DNA of 64,000 nucleotides from Acidihalobacter ferrooxydans (GCF_001975725.1 NZ_CP019434.1:1203041-1267040); one strand, 5' to 3'; positions 1 through 7,467 are shown, numbered from the stretch's first letter. Made by a program: numbers and translations. The notes: generated by a model not told the origin, from the sequence alone.

Positions 1-275
1 CCAGTGCGCTCATCGGAATCATCAGTCAAACATTGTTGCCGGATGTGCGCGGTGAAAAGCTGGTTCTTGCGCATGAGCTGATGTTGATGACGCCGGGCAT
101 TGCCAACTTGATTCGGCAGAACAAAATCCAGCAGCTTTCCGGAGCCATCGAAGAGGGGCGGTCCTCTGGCATGTGTACGCTTAACGATTCTTTGAACCGC
201 CTGGTCAGAGAGGGGCGCGTCAGCAAAACGGCTGCGTTTCGAGCCGCCTACACACGCGAGGGGCTGAACCTTTGA
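1..275 (+). CDS. PilT/DotB-type secretion ATPase, C-terminal fragment
   Basis: The reading frame is open from the window edge (codon boundary at base 3), so the N-terminus lies upstream. The visible ~90 residues resemble the C-terminal end of PilT/GspE-family ATPases: a conserved LLPDVRGEKLVLAHELM stretch, then TPGIANLIRQNK, then a Thr-Leu-Asn-Asp segment before the final helix. Such ATPases power pilus retraction or conjugation-type secretion. The Walker motifs fall outside the window. The stop codon overlaps the TTG start of the lytic transglycosylase, so the two are probably translationally coupled. Context (transglycosylase, pilin, recombinase) suggests the pilus module of an integrative element rather than the housekeeping pilT. 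Confidence 0.7.
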   Translation, partial: SALIGIISQTLLPDVRGEKLVLAHELMLMTPGIANLIRQNKIQQLSGAIEEGRSSGMCTLNDSLNRLVREGRVSKTAAFRAAYTREGLNL

Positions 276-742
276 AACGGGCGATAGTGATCGGAGCTTT
301 GTTGCTGACGCCCGTGTTAGCGCAGGCGCAGATGGCAAAACCAACCTGGCCGACCTACGCCTGTTTGATGCGTGCCGCACACGCCTATCACCTCAGCCCG
401 TGGGCCATCATCGGCATTATGAAAGCCGAAGGCGGCAAGCCGGGCCAAATCGTTCGCGATGCCAACGGCACTTTCGACATGGGGCCGATGCAGATCAACT
501 CGCTCTGGCTGCCGCGCCTGGCATCTCAAGGCATCACCGCGCAGGAGCTGGCCTCCAATGGCTGTTTGAACGTCAAGGTTGGAGCGGCCATTTTGCGGCT
601 CAACATCAACCAGGCCGGCGGCAATCTGGTCAAGGGAATCGGCTGGTATCACTCCCGCATACCCACACTGGCGCAGCAATACCGATTGCGCGTTTCACGG
701 CAGTTGGAACGCATCGCCAATACCCCATCGTCATCGAACTGA
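272..742 (+). CDS. Lytic transglycosylase (VirB1/R64 PilT-like)
   Basis: A 156-residue exported protein with a clear signal peptide (MKRAIVIGALLLTPVLAQAQ). The SLT-type transglycosylase fold follows: the catalytic glutamate is in the KAEGG motif near residue 53, followed by FDMGPMQIN and a C-terminal NVKVGAAIL. Lytic transglycosylases open peptidoglycan locally for a pilus or conjugation apparatus. The start is TTG and overlaps the upstream ATPase stop, which fixes it. Similar small transglycosylases belong to thin-pilus clusters of conjugative plasmids and ICEs. The function is well supported; the system it serves is inferred. Confidence 0.85.
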   Translation: MKRAIVIGALLLTPVLAQAQMAKPTWPTYACLMRAAHAYHLSPWAIIGIMKAEGGKPGQIVRDANGTFDMGPMQINSLWLPRLASQGITAQELASNGCLNVKVGAAILRLNINQAGGNLVKGIGWYHSRIPTLAQQYRLRVSRQLERIANTPSSSN

Positions 743-759
743 AGGACTGACTTTCAAAC

Positions 760-948
760 ATGGATGTAGCACGGAGCACGCGCGAAGACTTATGGACATT
801 GATTATCGATGCGGGCAAGGCCCCTTCCCTGGAAGACGCCGGGCGTATTTTGGCCGCCGGTCTTTCCGCGCTGGCTGTTGAAGAACCCCAAAACGACGTA
901 TTGCGCCAAGCGGCGCAGGATTGGTCATGGCTGATACCGCGAAAATAA
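760..948 (+). CDS. Small hypothetical protein of the integrative element
   Basis: A 62-residue protein with no motif I recognise. It is probably helical and acidic in the middle (EEPQNDVL). It starts 17 bp after the transglycosylase and overlaps the start of the HTH gene, which supports it as part of the same transcript. Its function is unknown. It could be a partner of the downstream HTH protein, but nothing in the sequence proves that. Confidence 0.45.
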   Translation: MDVARSTREDLWTLIIDAGKAPSLEDAGRILAAGLSALAVEEPQNDVLRQAAQDWSWLIPRK

Positions 949-1196
949 GTGACCTGCTCGAAGCACTGGACCGGTTGTCGCCGCGCATCCCTGTGCAAAT
1001 CGACTTGTGGTCGGTGCGCGAAATTGCCGCCTATCTCAAGCGCTCGGATGCAGTGGTACGTGACCGCATTGTAGCCATCCCGGATTTTCCGCCGGCGATT
1101 CGTCTGCCGACCGCCAGTGGTATTGGCCGCGGGCAACCACTATGGAAAGCGCGCGATGTTATCGCGTGGGCAGAGAACTATCAGGAACGCGATTAA
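927..1196 (+). CDS. AlpA/excisionase-like helix-turn-helix protein
   Basis: An 89-residue protein (ATG chosen at 927; an in-frame TTG lies at 921). The centre reads LWSVREIAAYLKRSDAVVRD, a MerR-like/excisionase winged-HTH with the WSVREIAAYL first helix. The tail GRGQPLWKARDVIAWAE matches AlpA-family proteins, where an arginine-rich loop precedes a W-x-x-x-D-V helix. Such proteins regulate integration or excision of mobile elements. The position between pilus-type genes and the integrase fits a directionality factor or element regulator, but the DNA target is not visible. Confidence 0.65.
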   Translation: MADTAKISDLLEALDRLSPRIPVQIDLWSVREIAAYLKRSDAVVRDRIVAIPDFPPAIRLPTASGIGRGQPLWKARDVIAWAENYQERD

Positions 1197-1203
1197 GGCA
1201 AAG

Positions 1204-1242
1204 GGTGACACTTTTGGTCACCTCATTGTCACTTTCTGACAA
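1204..1242. promoter_or_regulatory. Two tandem inverted repeats, candidate activator (PilR-type) sites
   Basis: Two perfect dyads lie upstream of the pilin sigma-54 promoter: GGTGAC/GTCACC with a 7-bp spacer (1204-1222) and TTGTCA/TGACAA with a 5-bp spacer (1226-1242). Every half-site contains GTCA or TGAC, giving repeated TGTC/GACA steps like those described for PilR enhancer sites. They sit about 50-90 bp upstream of the -24 element, a normal distance for an enhancer-binding protein. The protein assignment is inference. Confidence 0.5.
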
Positions 1243-1290
1243 TCAGCGAAGGAGGAAAAAAACAAAATACAACATCAAGCAACATATCTC

Positions 1291-1306
1291 TGGTACGGAA
1301 AATGCA
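1291..1306 (+). promoter_or_regulatory. Sigma-54 (RpoN) promoter of the pilin gene
   Basis: TGGTACG followed by GAAA and ATGCA matches the -24/-12 consensus TGGYACG-N4-TTGCW with one mismatch. The GG and GC dinucleotides are separated by the required 10 bp. Transcription would begin near 1317, giving a leader of about 35 nt before the pilin ATG with an AGAGG ribosome-binding site. RpoN control is typical of major type IV pilins. Confidence 0.8.
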
Positions 1307-1350
1307 ATAAATGAGTTTCTGTCACTCAACGTTAATTAAGAGGTTGTTCC

Positions 1351-1785
1351 ATGAAGAAAAATATGCAGCAGGGTTTCACCCTGATCGAACTCATGATTGT
1401 GGTCGCCATCATCGGCATCCTGGCCGCCATCGCGATCCCGATGTACTCGAACTACGTGGTCAAGTCCCAGGCGTCTGCCGGCCCGGTGGTCTCATCCGGC
1501 GCGCGCACCGCCGTCGCCGAGTGGTATTCGACCAAAGGCACTTTCACCGGGGCCAGCAATGCTTCATTGGGTCTGGCGTCACCGTCAAGTATTTCGGGCA
1601 AATATGTCAGCTCCGTGTCTGTCACGAACGGCAAGATCACCGTCACCTACAGCGGTAACACCAATACGGCGCTGTCCGGTAAAACGCTGGTCGAATCACC
1701 GTCTTCCAGCAATGGTTCGGTGCAGTGGTCGTGTACGGGTAGCACGGTCAACACGGCCAAGTACCTGGGATCGTTCTGCCAGTAA
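1351..1785 (+). CDS. pilA: Type IV pilin (PilA-like major prepilin)
   Basis: A 144-residue prepilin with a short leader (MKKNMQQG), a class III cleavage site between Gly8 and Phe9, and the hallmark [20 protein letters not shown] helix with Glu at mature position 5. The globular part is Ser/Thr/Gly-rich and ends in a disulfide loop (Cys128 and Cys143), as in type IVa pilins. A sigma-54 promoter and possible PilR sites lie upstream and a strong terminator follows, so it is a monocistronic unit. It sits next to an integrase inside the mobile element. It could be a pilus subunit for attachment, conjugation or DNA uptake. Confidence 0.9.
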   Translation: MKKNMQQGFTLIELMIVVAIIGILAAIAIPMYSNYVVKSQASAGPVVSSGARTAVAEWYSTKGTFTGASNASLGLASPSSISGKYVSSVSVTNGKITVTYSGNTNTALSGKTLVESPSSSNGSVQWSCTGSTVNTAKYLGSFCQ

Positions 1786-1820
1786 AAAATGCCCCGCTAA
1801 GAAAAAAGACTATGTGCTTG

Positions 1821-1850
1821 ACCGCTATCCGTTTGGATGGCGGTTTTTTT
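1821..1850 (+). terminator. Rho-independent terminator after the pilin gene
   Basis: CCGCTATCC, a GTTT loop and GGATGGCGG form a 9-bp stem with one G-U pair, followed directly by seven T residues. It lies 36 bp after the pilin stop and just before the convergent integrase stop. Confidence 0.85.
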
Positions 1851-2859
1851 ATGCCAATTTATCGGCCAGATCCTCTACCTTGGGCGCGTAGTAGACGTTC
1901 TGCAGGATACGCAGGTCGCGGTGTCCACTGATACGCGCCAGCTCCATGACGTTGAAGACCTTCGAAAGCCGGGTGAGCGCTTCACGCCGCGTGTCGTGGA
2001 AATGCAAGCTGCGGATGTCCTGAAGAGGACCGTCGACGGCCAGACGCTCGCGAGCTCTTCTGAACAGGGCATCGAGCGAGGTGCTGGGCAGATTGAATAC
2101 ATGCGGGTGCTTGCCTGTGACCGGCCGCAGTTGTTCGATGATGCGCCGGGCTTGCGTCGAGAGCGGCACATCACGAGGATGGCCGTTTTTCGTCATTGGC
2201 AAATGCACATAGCGCTCATGCACATCATCCCATTGCAAGGCGCAAATCTCCCCGGCGCGCATCGCGGTTTCGCAGGCGAACAGGAAGGCGGCGCCAACAC
2301 GCGCCATGGCGGTCTCCGGAGCCCGGTCGGGCGAGTACCCCATCGTGAACAGCAACGCCTCGATTTCTTCCTCAGTCGGGCGCCGCGTGCGGGCCTGGGG
2401 AGACGCGGGCCGGCGCACGTCGGCCATCGGGTTGGTTTTGAGCCATCCCCATTCCTTGCGAGCGATTGTGCAGGCGTGGGAAAGAATGGTCATCTCTCGA
2501 ATGACGGTGCCGGCGCTCACTTGCTCAAGTCGCCGTTCCCGCCAGGCGGACAGGTCGGACGGGCGTAAATCCCGAAGCGGGATTTTGGCAATATCGGTGT
2601 CGCGCAAAATGACCTGGATCATCATGCGTTCCCGCCGGGCGCCGCGCTTACGAACCGAGACCTCATCGGCGTACCGATGCATCAGGTCTCCGAAGGATTT
2701 GTCAGGGATGTCCGCCGTGCTCTGCGTGTGGATCTTCGCTTCGGTCTGCGCCGCCCAAGCCTGGGCCTCTCGTTTGGTGGCGAAGGTCGCCGAGCGGCGC
2801 TGACCCTTCACGAACAATTCGGCTCGCCAGCGGGTTCCCCGTTTGCGGAAGGTTGCCAT
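1849..2859 (-). CDS. int: Tyrosine recombinase / integrase (Rci/HP1-like)
   Basis: A 336-residue site-specific recombinase. The N-terminus has an AP2-like arm-binding region (GTRWRAELFVKGQRRSATF) followed by a SAM-like core-binding domain (about residues 50-150). The catalytic domain shows Arg in ETAMRAGEI (about residue 201), HDTRR (about 291), His in SGHRDL (313) and Tyr in NVYYA (323). The TKNGHPRDVPLS strand resembles the R64 Rci shufflon recombinase and P2/HP1 integrases. Transcribed toward the pilin, with its promoter side facing the truncated DUF2062 gene, it sits at the element's end as integrases normally do. It most likely drives integration at the dyad in 2945-2967. Confidence 0.9.
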   Translation of the reverse strand: MATFRKRGTRWRAELFVKGQRRSATFATKREAQAWAAQTEAKIHTQSTADIPDKSFGDLMHRYADEVSVRKRGARRERMMIQVILRDTDIAKIPLRDLRPSDLSAWRERRLEQVSAGTVIREMTILSHACTIARKEWGWLKTNPMADVRRPASPQARTRRPTEEEIEALLFTMGYSPDRAPETAMARVGAAFLFACETAMRAGEICALQWDDVHERYVHLPMTKNGHPRDVPLSTQARRIIEQLRPVTGKHPHVFNLPSTSLDALFRRARERLAVDGPLQDIRSLHFHDTRREALTRLSKVFNVMELARISGHRDLRILQNVYYAPKVEDLADKLA

Positions 2860-2905
2860 AGGCTATCTCTATGCGTGTTACGCCAGAGCCAAGCATGCGC
2901 CAAAA

Positions 2906-3055
2906 TTACGCCATTTGCAAATAAGCTGCTGTTTTATAGTGTTGACGACCCCACAGGCTGGGGTCGTGCAGCAACGTGCCCAACCAACGCAGCGAACGGT
3001 GCTCGCGGATGCTGCGCGGGTCGGGAAGCAGGCGCCGAATCAGGTGTTTGGCCAT
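2906..3055 (-). pseudogene. DUF2062 gene truncated by element integration (N-terminal remnant)
   Basis: Read on the minus strand from the ATG at 3055, the frame gives MAKHLIRRLLPDPRSIREHR, then SLRWLGTLLHDPSLWGR. This is the conserved N-terminus of DUF2062 membrane proteins, in which HRSLRxLGxLLHDPxLW is followed by NRRSVA and membrane helices. Here the family sequence stops at LWG, and a dozen unrelated residues lead to a stop at 2906. The break coincides with a perfect dyad at 2945-2967. In Pseudomonas a DUF2062 gene diverges from comEC, exactly as here. I infer that the gene was cut by the integrating element; its 3' part should lie at the element's other end, outside this window. Confidence 0.75.
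2945..2967. other. Candidate att core site (8-7-8 bp perfect dyad)
   Basis: The arms ACGACCCC and GGGGTCGT flank a 7-bp centre. This is the geometry of a tyrosine-recombinase core, with two inverted binding arms and a 6-8 bp crossover region. It lies where DUF2062 homology ends and 86 bp from the integrase start codon. No T-run follows on either strand, so it is unlikely to be a terminator. Confidence 0.6.
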
Positions 3056-3122
3056 CTGTCAGTCGGGAGTGTACGCCGTGGCTGGGTTATGCCGCTCTAA
3101 CATAAGCTAACATGAATGGCTG

Positions 3123-3286
3123 GGAGCCTGTCGGGCTTGGTGGATCGTCGCGAGGCGGGTGGGGGATGGAGGCCAGTTTCATGGTCGTTTGAGGACAATG
3201 GTGGTTCTATTCGACGACAAAGAGCGTGTTGTGCGCCCATTATCCCCCTTGCCTCAGCCGATTGTTTCCAGCCCCGGCAGACTCCT
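3123..3286 (-). repeat. Dispersed repeat family B, copy 1 (inverted orientation)
   Basis: The reverse complement aligns along its whole length with the copies at 7570-7730 and 40774-40932. It opens with AGGAGTCTGCCGGGGCTGGA, carries the internal GATAATGGG motif and the GTCGAATAGAACCA block, and ends with the inverted terminal sequence CCAAGCCCGACAGGCTCC. It lies between the DUF2062 remnant and comEC and has no coding potential. The size and terminal inverted repeats suggest a MITE or a REP-like mobile palindrome. Confidence 0.85.
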
Positions 3287-3366
3287 GGTGTATAACGCCA
3301 GCAGGGTAATGTACGTCAAGGTATGCGCCGACATGCGCAGAAAAACACGGCGGAGGACGTTCGGCT

Positions 3367-5673
3367 ATGACGGCAACCGTGCGTGCGGCGATCGGCGTAC
3401 TGCTCGGGGTGGTCGCGGCGCAGCAGTTCACGCAGCTGCCTGCGCTCGCCTGGGCGTTGCTCCTGCTGCCTCTGGCGCTCGCTGCCTGGCGCTGGAGAGC
3501 TTTGCGTGTGCTGCTCTGGGTCGGGTTGGGTTGTGCCTGGGCCGTATGGCGCGCCGATCTGGTGCTCGGGCCGACCTGGCCGGTTTCGGCGATGAAACAG
3601 GATGTGGTCATAACGGGGCATATCAGCGGCATTGCGCAGACGTCCGGCAGGAGCGTGCGGTTTCGCTTTGCCGTCGATTCCGCCCGGTTGAAGGGGCGGA
3701 CATTGAGCCGGTTTCCTGCATTGGTGCGCTTGAGCTGGTACGGACGTCACCCGCAATTGCGCCCCGGCGAGCGCTGGCAACTCCGGGTGCGGCTCAAGCC
3801 GCCGACGGGATTCATGAATCCGGGTGGGTTTGATTACGAGGCCTGGCTGTTCCGGCACGGGGTGCGGGCAACGGGCTATGTACGACCCCACGGAGCGCAA
3901 CGCCTGCCGGGGTTGACGCTGACGCCGGCGGTGCGGCTCGACCGGCTGCGCTTCGATCTGGCGCAACGCGTGACGGCGGCGGTGCCCGATCCCGCGCAGC
4001 GCGGGGTGTTGCTGGCGCTGACGCTCGGCCTGCGCGACGGCATTTCGCAGGCACGATGGCGAACCCTGCTCGATACCGGCACCAATCATCTCGTCGCGAT
4101 TTCCGGCCTGCACGTCGGTCTGGTCGCGGGGCTGGTGTTGCTGCTGATGCGACGGTTGTGGTCGGCCGTGCCGGGGCTGGCGCTACTGTTCGCGGCGCCG
4201 CGGGCCGCGGCGGTGTTCGCGCTGGCTGCGGCGACGGCCTACGCCGCGCTGGCTGGTTTTTCGGTGCCGACGCAACGGGCTCTGATCATGCTGGCCGTCG
4301 GCCTGGGCGGCGTCTTGTGGTGGCGACAGGCACGTCCCGTGCAGGCCTTGTCGGTCGCCTTGCTGGTCGTGTTGGCGCTGGACCCGCTGGCTGTGCTGGA
4401 TGCCGGATTCTGGCTGTCGTTCGCGGCGGTCGCTGTGATTCTTTATGCGGTGTCGGGGCGCACGACTGGCGGCTGGCTGCACAATTGGGGACGCGTGCAA
4501 TGGGCGCTGCTGCTCGGCCTGCTGCCGCTGACGGTGCTGCTCTTTCAGCGCGCTGCGCCTATCGCGCCGCTGGCCAATCTGCTGGCGGTACCCTGGGTGG
4601 GGCTGATCGTCGTGCCGCTGGCCTTGCTCGGTACCCTGGCGTTGCTGGTCTGGCCAGCCGCGGGAGCGCTGCTGCTGCAACTGGCGGGCTGGGTGCTGAG
4701 CGGCCTGTGGCCGGTGCTGGATTTTTTCGCCGGTTTGCCCTGGGCGCATGTGCGTCTGGGCGGCGGCAGCGGCGTGGCGTTGGTTTTCGCCCTGCTCGGT
4801 GGCGCGTGGCTGCTGGCGCCGCGCGGTTGGCCAGCGCGCTGGGTCGGTGTCGTGCTGTTCGGGCCGTTGCTGTGGCCGCCGCCAATGTACCCGGCGCCCG
4901 GTACGTGGAGCCTCAGTCTGCTCGACGTGGGCCAGGGCATGGCGGCCGTGGTGCAAACCGCGCATCACACCCTGGTGTTTGACGCTGGCCCCCGTTACAG
5001 CGCGAATTTCAATGCCGGCGACGCCGTGGTCGCGCCTTACCTGCGCAGCCTCGGGCTGCGCCGCCTCGATATGCTCGTGGTGAGCCATGATGACAGCGAT
5101 CATAGCGGTGGAGTGGGCGCTGTGCTGGCCGCCTATCCGCGCACGCCGGTCGTGGCCTCCAATGCGTCGGCCTGGCCCGCTGCGCAGCCCTGTCATGCCG
5201 GTGAGGCGTGGACGTGGGACGGCGTGCGGTTCGAAATACTGTCACCTCTGTCGGATGCACAACGCGGACGCAACGACCGCAGTTGCGTGTTGCGCATCGC
5301 GGGCGATGGCGGCAGCGCGCTGCTGCTTTCCGACATCGAAACCCGCGCCGAACGCGCGCTGGTCGCGCATTGGGGCAAGCGTCTGGCCGCGCAGGTGATG
5401 GTGGTGCCGCATCACGGGAGCACCACCTCGTCATCGGCCGTTTTCCTCGATACCGTGCATCCGCAGCTCGCCTTGCTCAGCCGGGGGTTCGGCAACCGCT
5501 TCGGGTTTCCGAAACAGCCGGTGATGGCGCGTTATGCGCGCCGCGGCATTGCAATTGCCGATACCGCGCAGGAAGGCACGCTGACGGTGCGCTTCAGCCG
5601 GACCGAAGGGATGCGGCTGTTGCCTGGCTATCGGCAACGCGCGGGGCGTTACTGGAACCGCGCAGTGCACTAG
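3367..5673 (+). CDS. comEC: ComEC/Rec2 DNA internalisation channel
   Basis: A 768-residue polytopic membrane protein that moves single-stranded DNA across the inner membrane during natural transformation. The N-terminal part has hydrophobic segments and a DUF4131-type soluble domain. The Competence core follows, with HLVAISGLHVGLVAG around residue 245. A C-terminal metallo-beta-lactamase-like domain includes DVGQGMAAVV, VSHDDSDHSGG and VVPHHGS. Length and domain order are those of full ComEC. It stands alone, with repeat B upstream and repeat A starting at the stop codon. The ATG at 3367 matches the usual family N-terminus. Confidence 0.95.
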   Translation: MTATVRAAIGVLLGVVAAQQFTQLPALAWALLLLPLALAAWRWRALRVLLWVGLGCAWAVWRADLVLGPTWPVSAMKQDVVITGHISGIAQTSGRSVRFRFAVDSARLKGRTLSRFPALVRLSWYGRHPQLRPGERWQLRVRLKPPTGFMNPGGFDYEAWLFRHGVRATGYVRPHGAQRLPGLTLTPAVRLDRLRFDLAQRVTAAVPDPAQRGVLLALTLGLRDGISQARWRTLLDTGTNHLVAISGLHVGLVAGLVLLLMRRLWSAVPGLALLFAAPRAAAVFALAAATAYAALAGFSVPTQRALIMLAVGLGGVLWWRQARPVQALSVALLVVLALDPLAVLDAGFWLSFAAVAVILYAVSGRTTGGWLHNWGRVQWALLLGLLPLTVLLFQRAAPIAPLANLLAVPWVGLIVVPLALLGTLALLVWPAAGALLLQLAGWVLSGLWPVLDFFAGLPWAHVRLGGGSGVALVFALLGGAWLLAPRGWPARWVGVVLFGPLLWPPPMYPAPGTWSLSLLDVGQGMAAVVQTAHHTLVFDAGPRYSANFNAGDAVVAPYLRSLGLRRLDMLVVSHDDSDHSGGVGAVLAAYPRTPVVASNASAWPAAQPCHAGEAWTWDGVRFEILSPLSDAQRGRNDRSCVLRIAGDGGSALLLSDIETRAERALVAHWGKRLAAQVMVVPHHGSTTSSSAVFLDTVHPQLALLSRGFGNRFGFPKQPVMARYARRGIAIADTAQEGTLTVRFSRTEGMRLLPGYRQRAGRYWNRAVH

Positions 5674-5674
5674 T

Positions 5675-5917
5675 CCGAATAGTTCACCCGATCGCTGGCA
5701 AATACCGATTAATTTCTGATCAAAATAATAATTATGCGTATATCGGCAGGTGACGAACGGTTACCGGGCGAACGCTGGACGCGCCCTCGCACCGATCTGG
5801 CCGCCCTCCAGCGGTATTTTCTTCCTCATCAATAGGCTGGCTATTGATTCGGTCGCAAATCCACTGGCGAACGCCCAACTCGGCGCGATCATCGCGTCCC
5901 CGGGTGAAATATCCGGG
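5675..5917 (+). repeat. Dispersed TIR repeat family A, copy 1
   Basis: A 243-bp element that is nearly identical to 59648-59904. The ends are inverted: the left end reads CCGAATAGTTCACCCG and the right end CGGGTGAAATATCCGGG. The best-conserved part runs from GCGTATATC through a perfect TCAATAG/CTATTGA hairpin (5-bp loop) to the right end. It begins 1 bp after the comEC stop and ends 5 bp before the IS110-family element. A short open frame runs through it but is not protein-like. It is best viewed as a MITE or structured intergenic repeat. Confidence 0.85.
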
Positions 5918-5939
5918 CTGATATGTTTTGACCTGTCAA

Positions 5940-6282
5940 GCGGTGGGCATCACTACTGACGTTGCCTCATGGTGTTTGCCTGTTCATTTCGTCTGCTCCC
6001 ACTGTCATGTCAAGCGCCTTGGCTCAGGGCCTGTACGGCAGATTGCGACGGTGGATCATGCTGATATACGTGGATTGGTGACCACCTGACTTCACTGCGT
6101 CGCGGAGCTGGCCTTTCTCTAGCGTCAGGGATCATCGGCCGGGAGGCTCGTGTGAGATCGTCCCGTCATGGCCGATGCCGGTATAACCCAAACAAGGATT
6201 CTCCACACCGGCCGGGCAGACCCTGAGTCAAGGCGCCTGTCGTGCCTCCTCTACGGTAATGCGTGTGGCGTGCGCCACATGC
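5940..6282 (-). ncRNA. Candidate bridge/seekRNA region of the IS1111-like element
   Basis: This is the non-coding tail of the element. It contains nested dyads: CATCGGCC (6133-6140) with GGCCGATG (6170-6177), GGGA (6141-6144) with TCCC (6161-6164), and GCCGGT (6177-6182) with ACCGGC (6207-6212). Guide RNAs of IS1111-type elements are encoded downstream of the transposase, where this lies. No expression evidence or guide loops could be assigned from sequence alone, so exact ends are unknown. Confidence 0.35.
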
Positions 6283-7467
6283 TCATCGTGCCACCATGCC
6301 GTTCCCGGCCCCGAGGCGGGGCATCTCCTGGCGCACGATGTCCCAGATGAAGCCGGCCAGCTCACGGGCGATCGCCACACACACCCGTTTGACGTTCTTG
6401 CCCGCCTGGGTCAGGGTGCGGTAGCGGCCACAGAGTCTTTTCTGTGCCCGCCAGGCGATCGCCTTGGCCTGTTCCGGGGCCGCTTTGGCCTTGCGTTTGA
6501 GGTGCATCGTCTGACGCGCCGGGAACCGATAGCTCCAGGCACACTCCACCAGCATGCGGCGCGCATGGGCATTGCCGGTCAGGGTGATCGCGCCCTGGCG
6601 TCGTCGGCCGCCGCTGCTGTGTTCACTCGGCACCCGCCCCAGGTAGGCCATGAGCTGTTTGGGTGACTCGAAGCGGCTGATATCGCCAAGCTCCGCCAAC
6701 AGCACGATGGCGGCCAGTGTGTCGATGCCGCGCAAGGCCACCAGCGCATCCACCACCGGGGCCAATGACCAGTTCGGCAGGGCCTGCATCAATTGGGCGG
6801 TAAGATCGGCCACGCGTCGAGAGGCGGCCTTGACCGCGTCGATGTACTCCTGCAGCACCACCTGCAGCCAGGGTTGTTCGAAGCGGATCGATGCCATCCA
6901 GTTGAAGTGGGTCGCCGTCCAGCGTGTCTTGCCCGTGGGCCAGTGATGCCCGTGGCGCAACAAAAATCCGTTGAGCTGCTGGCGTGCCTTGCGCTCCTGA
7001 CCCTTCATGTCGTCCCGCGCCCGCGTCAGATCCCGCATCGCTTCCTGCTCGGCGTCCGGCACCCACACCGGCGTCAGTTCGCCAGCCCGTAACAGCCGCG
7101 CCAGCTTCAGCGCATCACGCCGGTCGGTCTTGACCCGCTCGCCCGCCTTCTTCGGAATCAGCGAAGGCGCCACCACCTGACAGTCATGCCCCGCCGCGAC
7201 CAGCCGCCGATACAATCCGTAACCACACGGGCCGGCCTCATAGCAAAACTGCAACAAGGCGCCCTCGAACTCGGCGCTCAGGCGATCCAGCCATCGGCTC
7301 ACCTTCTTCGGCTCATGGGCGATCTCTCCCCGGTACAGGGGTTCATCGCGCCCTGGCAGGGCGACCGCCACCGCAATCGTGTCCTTGTGAACGTCCAGTC
7401 CGACGTAGGCGGCATATCGCTCCGTCACGATCGGTGCCGAAGTCTGGTTTGCGCTATCCTCTTTCAT
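6283..7467 (-). CDS. IS110-family transposase (DEDD recombinase)
   Basis: A 394-residue transposase. The N-terminal RuvC-like DEDD domain shows Asp in VGLDVHKDT (about residue 24), Glu in CYEAG, and the pair in KTDRRDALKLA. The C-terminal Transposase_20 domain has the helix-hairpin-helix LRGIDTLAAIVLLAELGD and the catalytic serine region PSEHSSGG. These enzymes use a guide RNA to recombine element and target without leaving direct repeats. The frame is intact, and AGGAGGACAGG lies just before the ATG, so the copy may be active. Confidence 0.95.
   Translation of the reverse strand: MKEDSANQTSAPIVTERYAAYVGLDVHKDTIAVAVALPGRDEPLYRGEIAHEPKKVSRWLDRLSAEFEGALLQFCYEAGPCGYGLYRRLVAAGHDCQVVAPSLIPKKAGERVKTDRRDALKLARLLRAGELTPVWVPDAEQEAMRDLTRARDDMKGQERKARQQLNGFLLRHGHHWPTGKTRWTATHFNWMASIRFEQPWLQVVLQEYIDAVKAASRRVADLTAQLMQALPNWSLAPVVDALVALRGIDTLAAIVLLAELGDISRFESPKQLMAYLGRVPSEHSSGGRRRQGAITLTGNAHARRMLVECAWSYRFPARQTMHLKRKAKAAPEQAKAIAWRAQKRLCGRYRTLTQAGKNVKRVCVAIARELAGFIWDIVRQEMPRLGAGNGMVAR

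Noticed and set aside
1351-2859. Possible shufflon (Rci-like recombinase next to a pilin gene)
   Set aside because: The recombinase resembles Rci, but I find no repeated 19-bp sfx-type inverted sites or alternative pilin C-terminal segments; an integrase role fits the att-like dyad better.
2873-2887. Shared GTTACGCCAGAGC between the integrase leader and 49475-49490
   Set aside because: A 13-14 bp match over 64 kb is expected by chance; no extended similarity flanks it.
2945-2967. Dyad as a transcription terminator for the integrase or DUF2062 gene
   Set aside because: No T-run follows on either strand, and it lies inside coding codons of the DUF2062 remnant.
5750-5959. Short open frame in repeat A (also 59719-60012)
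   Set aside because: It follows the repeat itself, its ends run into different flanks in the two copies, and it lacks a ribosome-binding site and protein-like composition.
6259-6666. Plus-strand open frame across the IS110 transposase tail
   Set aside because: It is antisense to the transposase, whose motifs are all intact on the minus strand.
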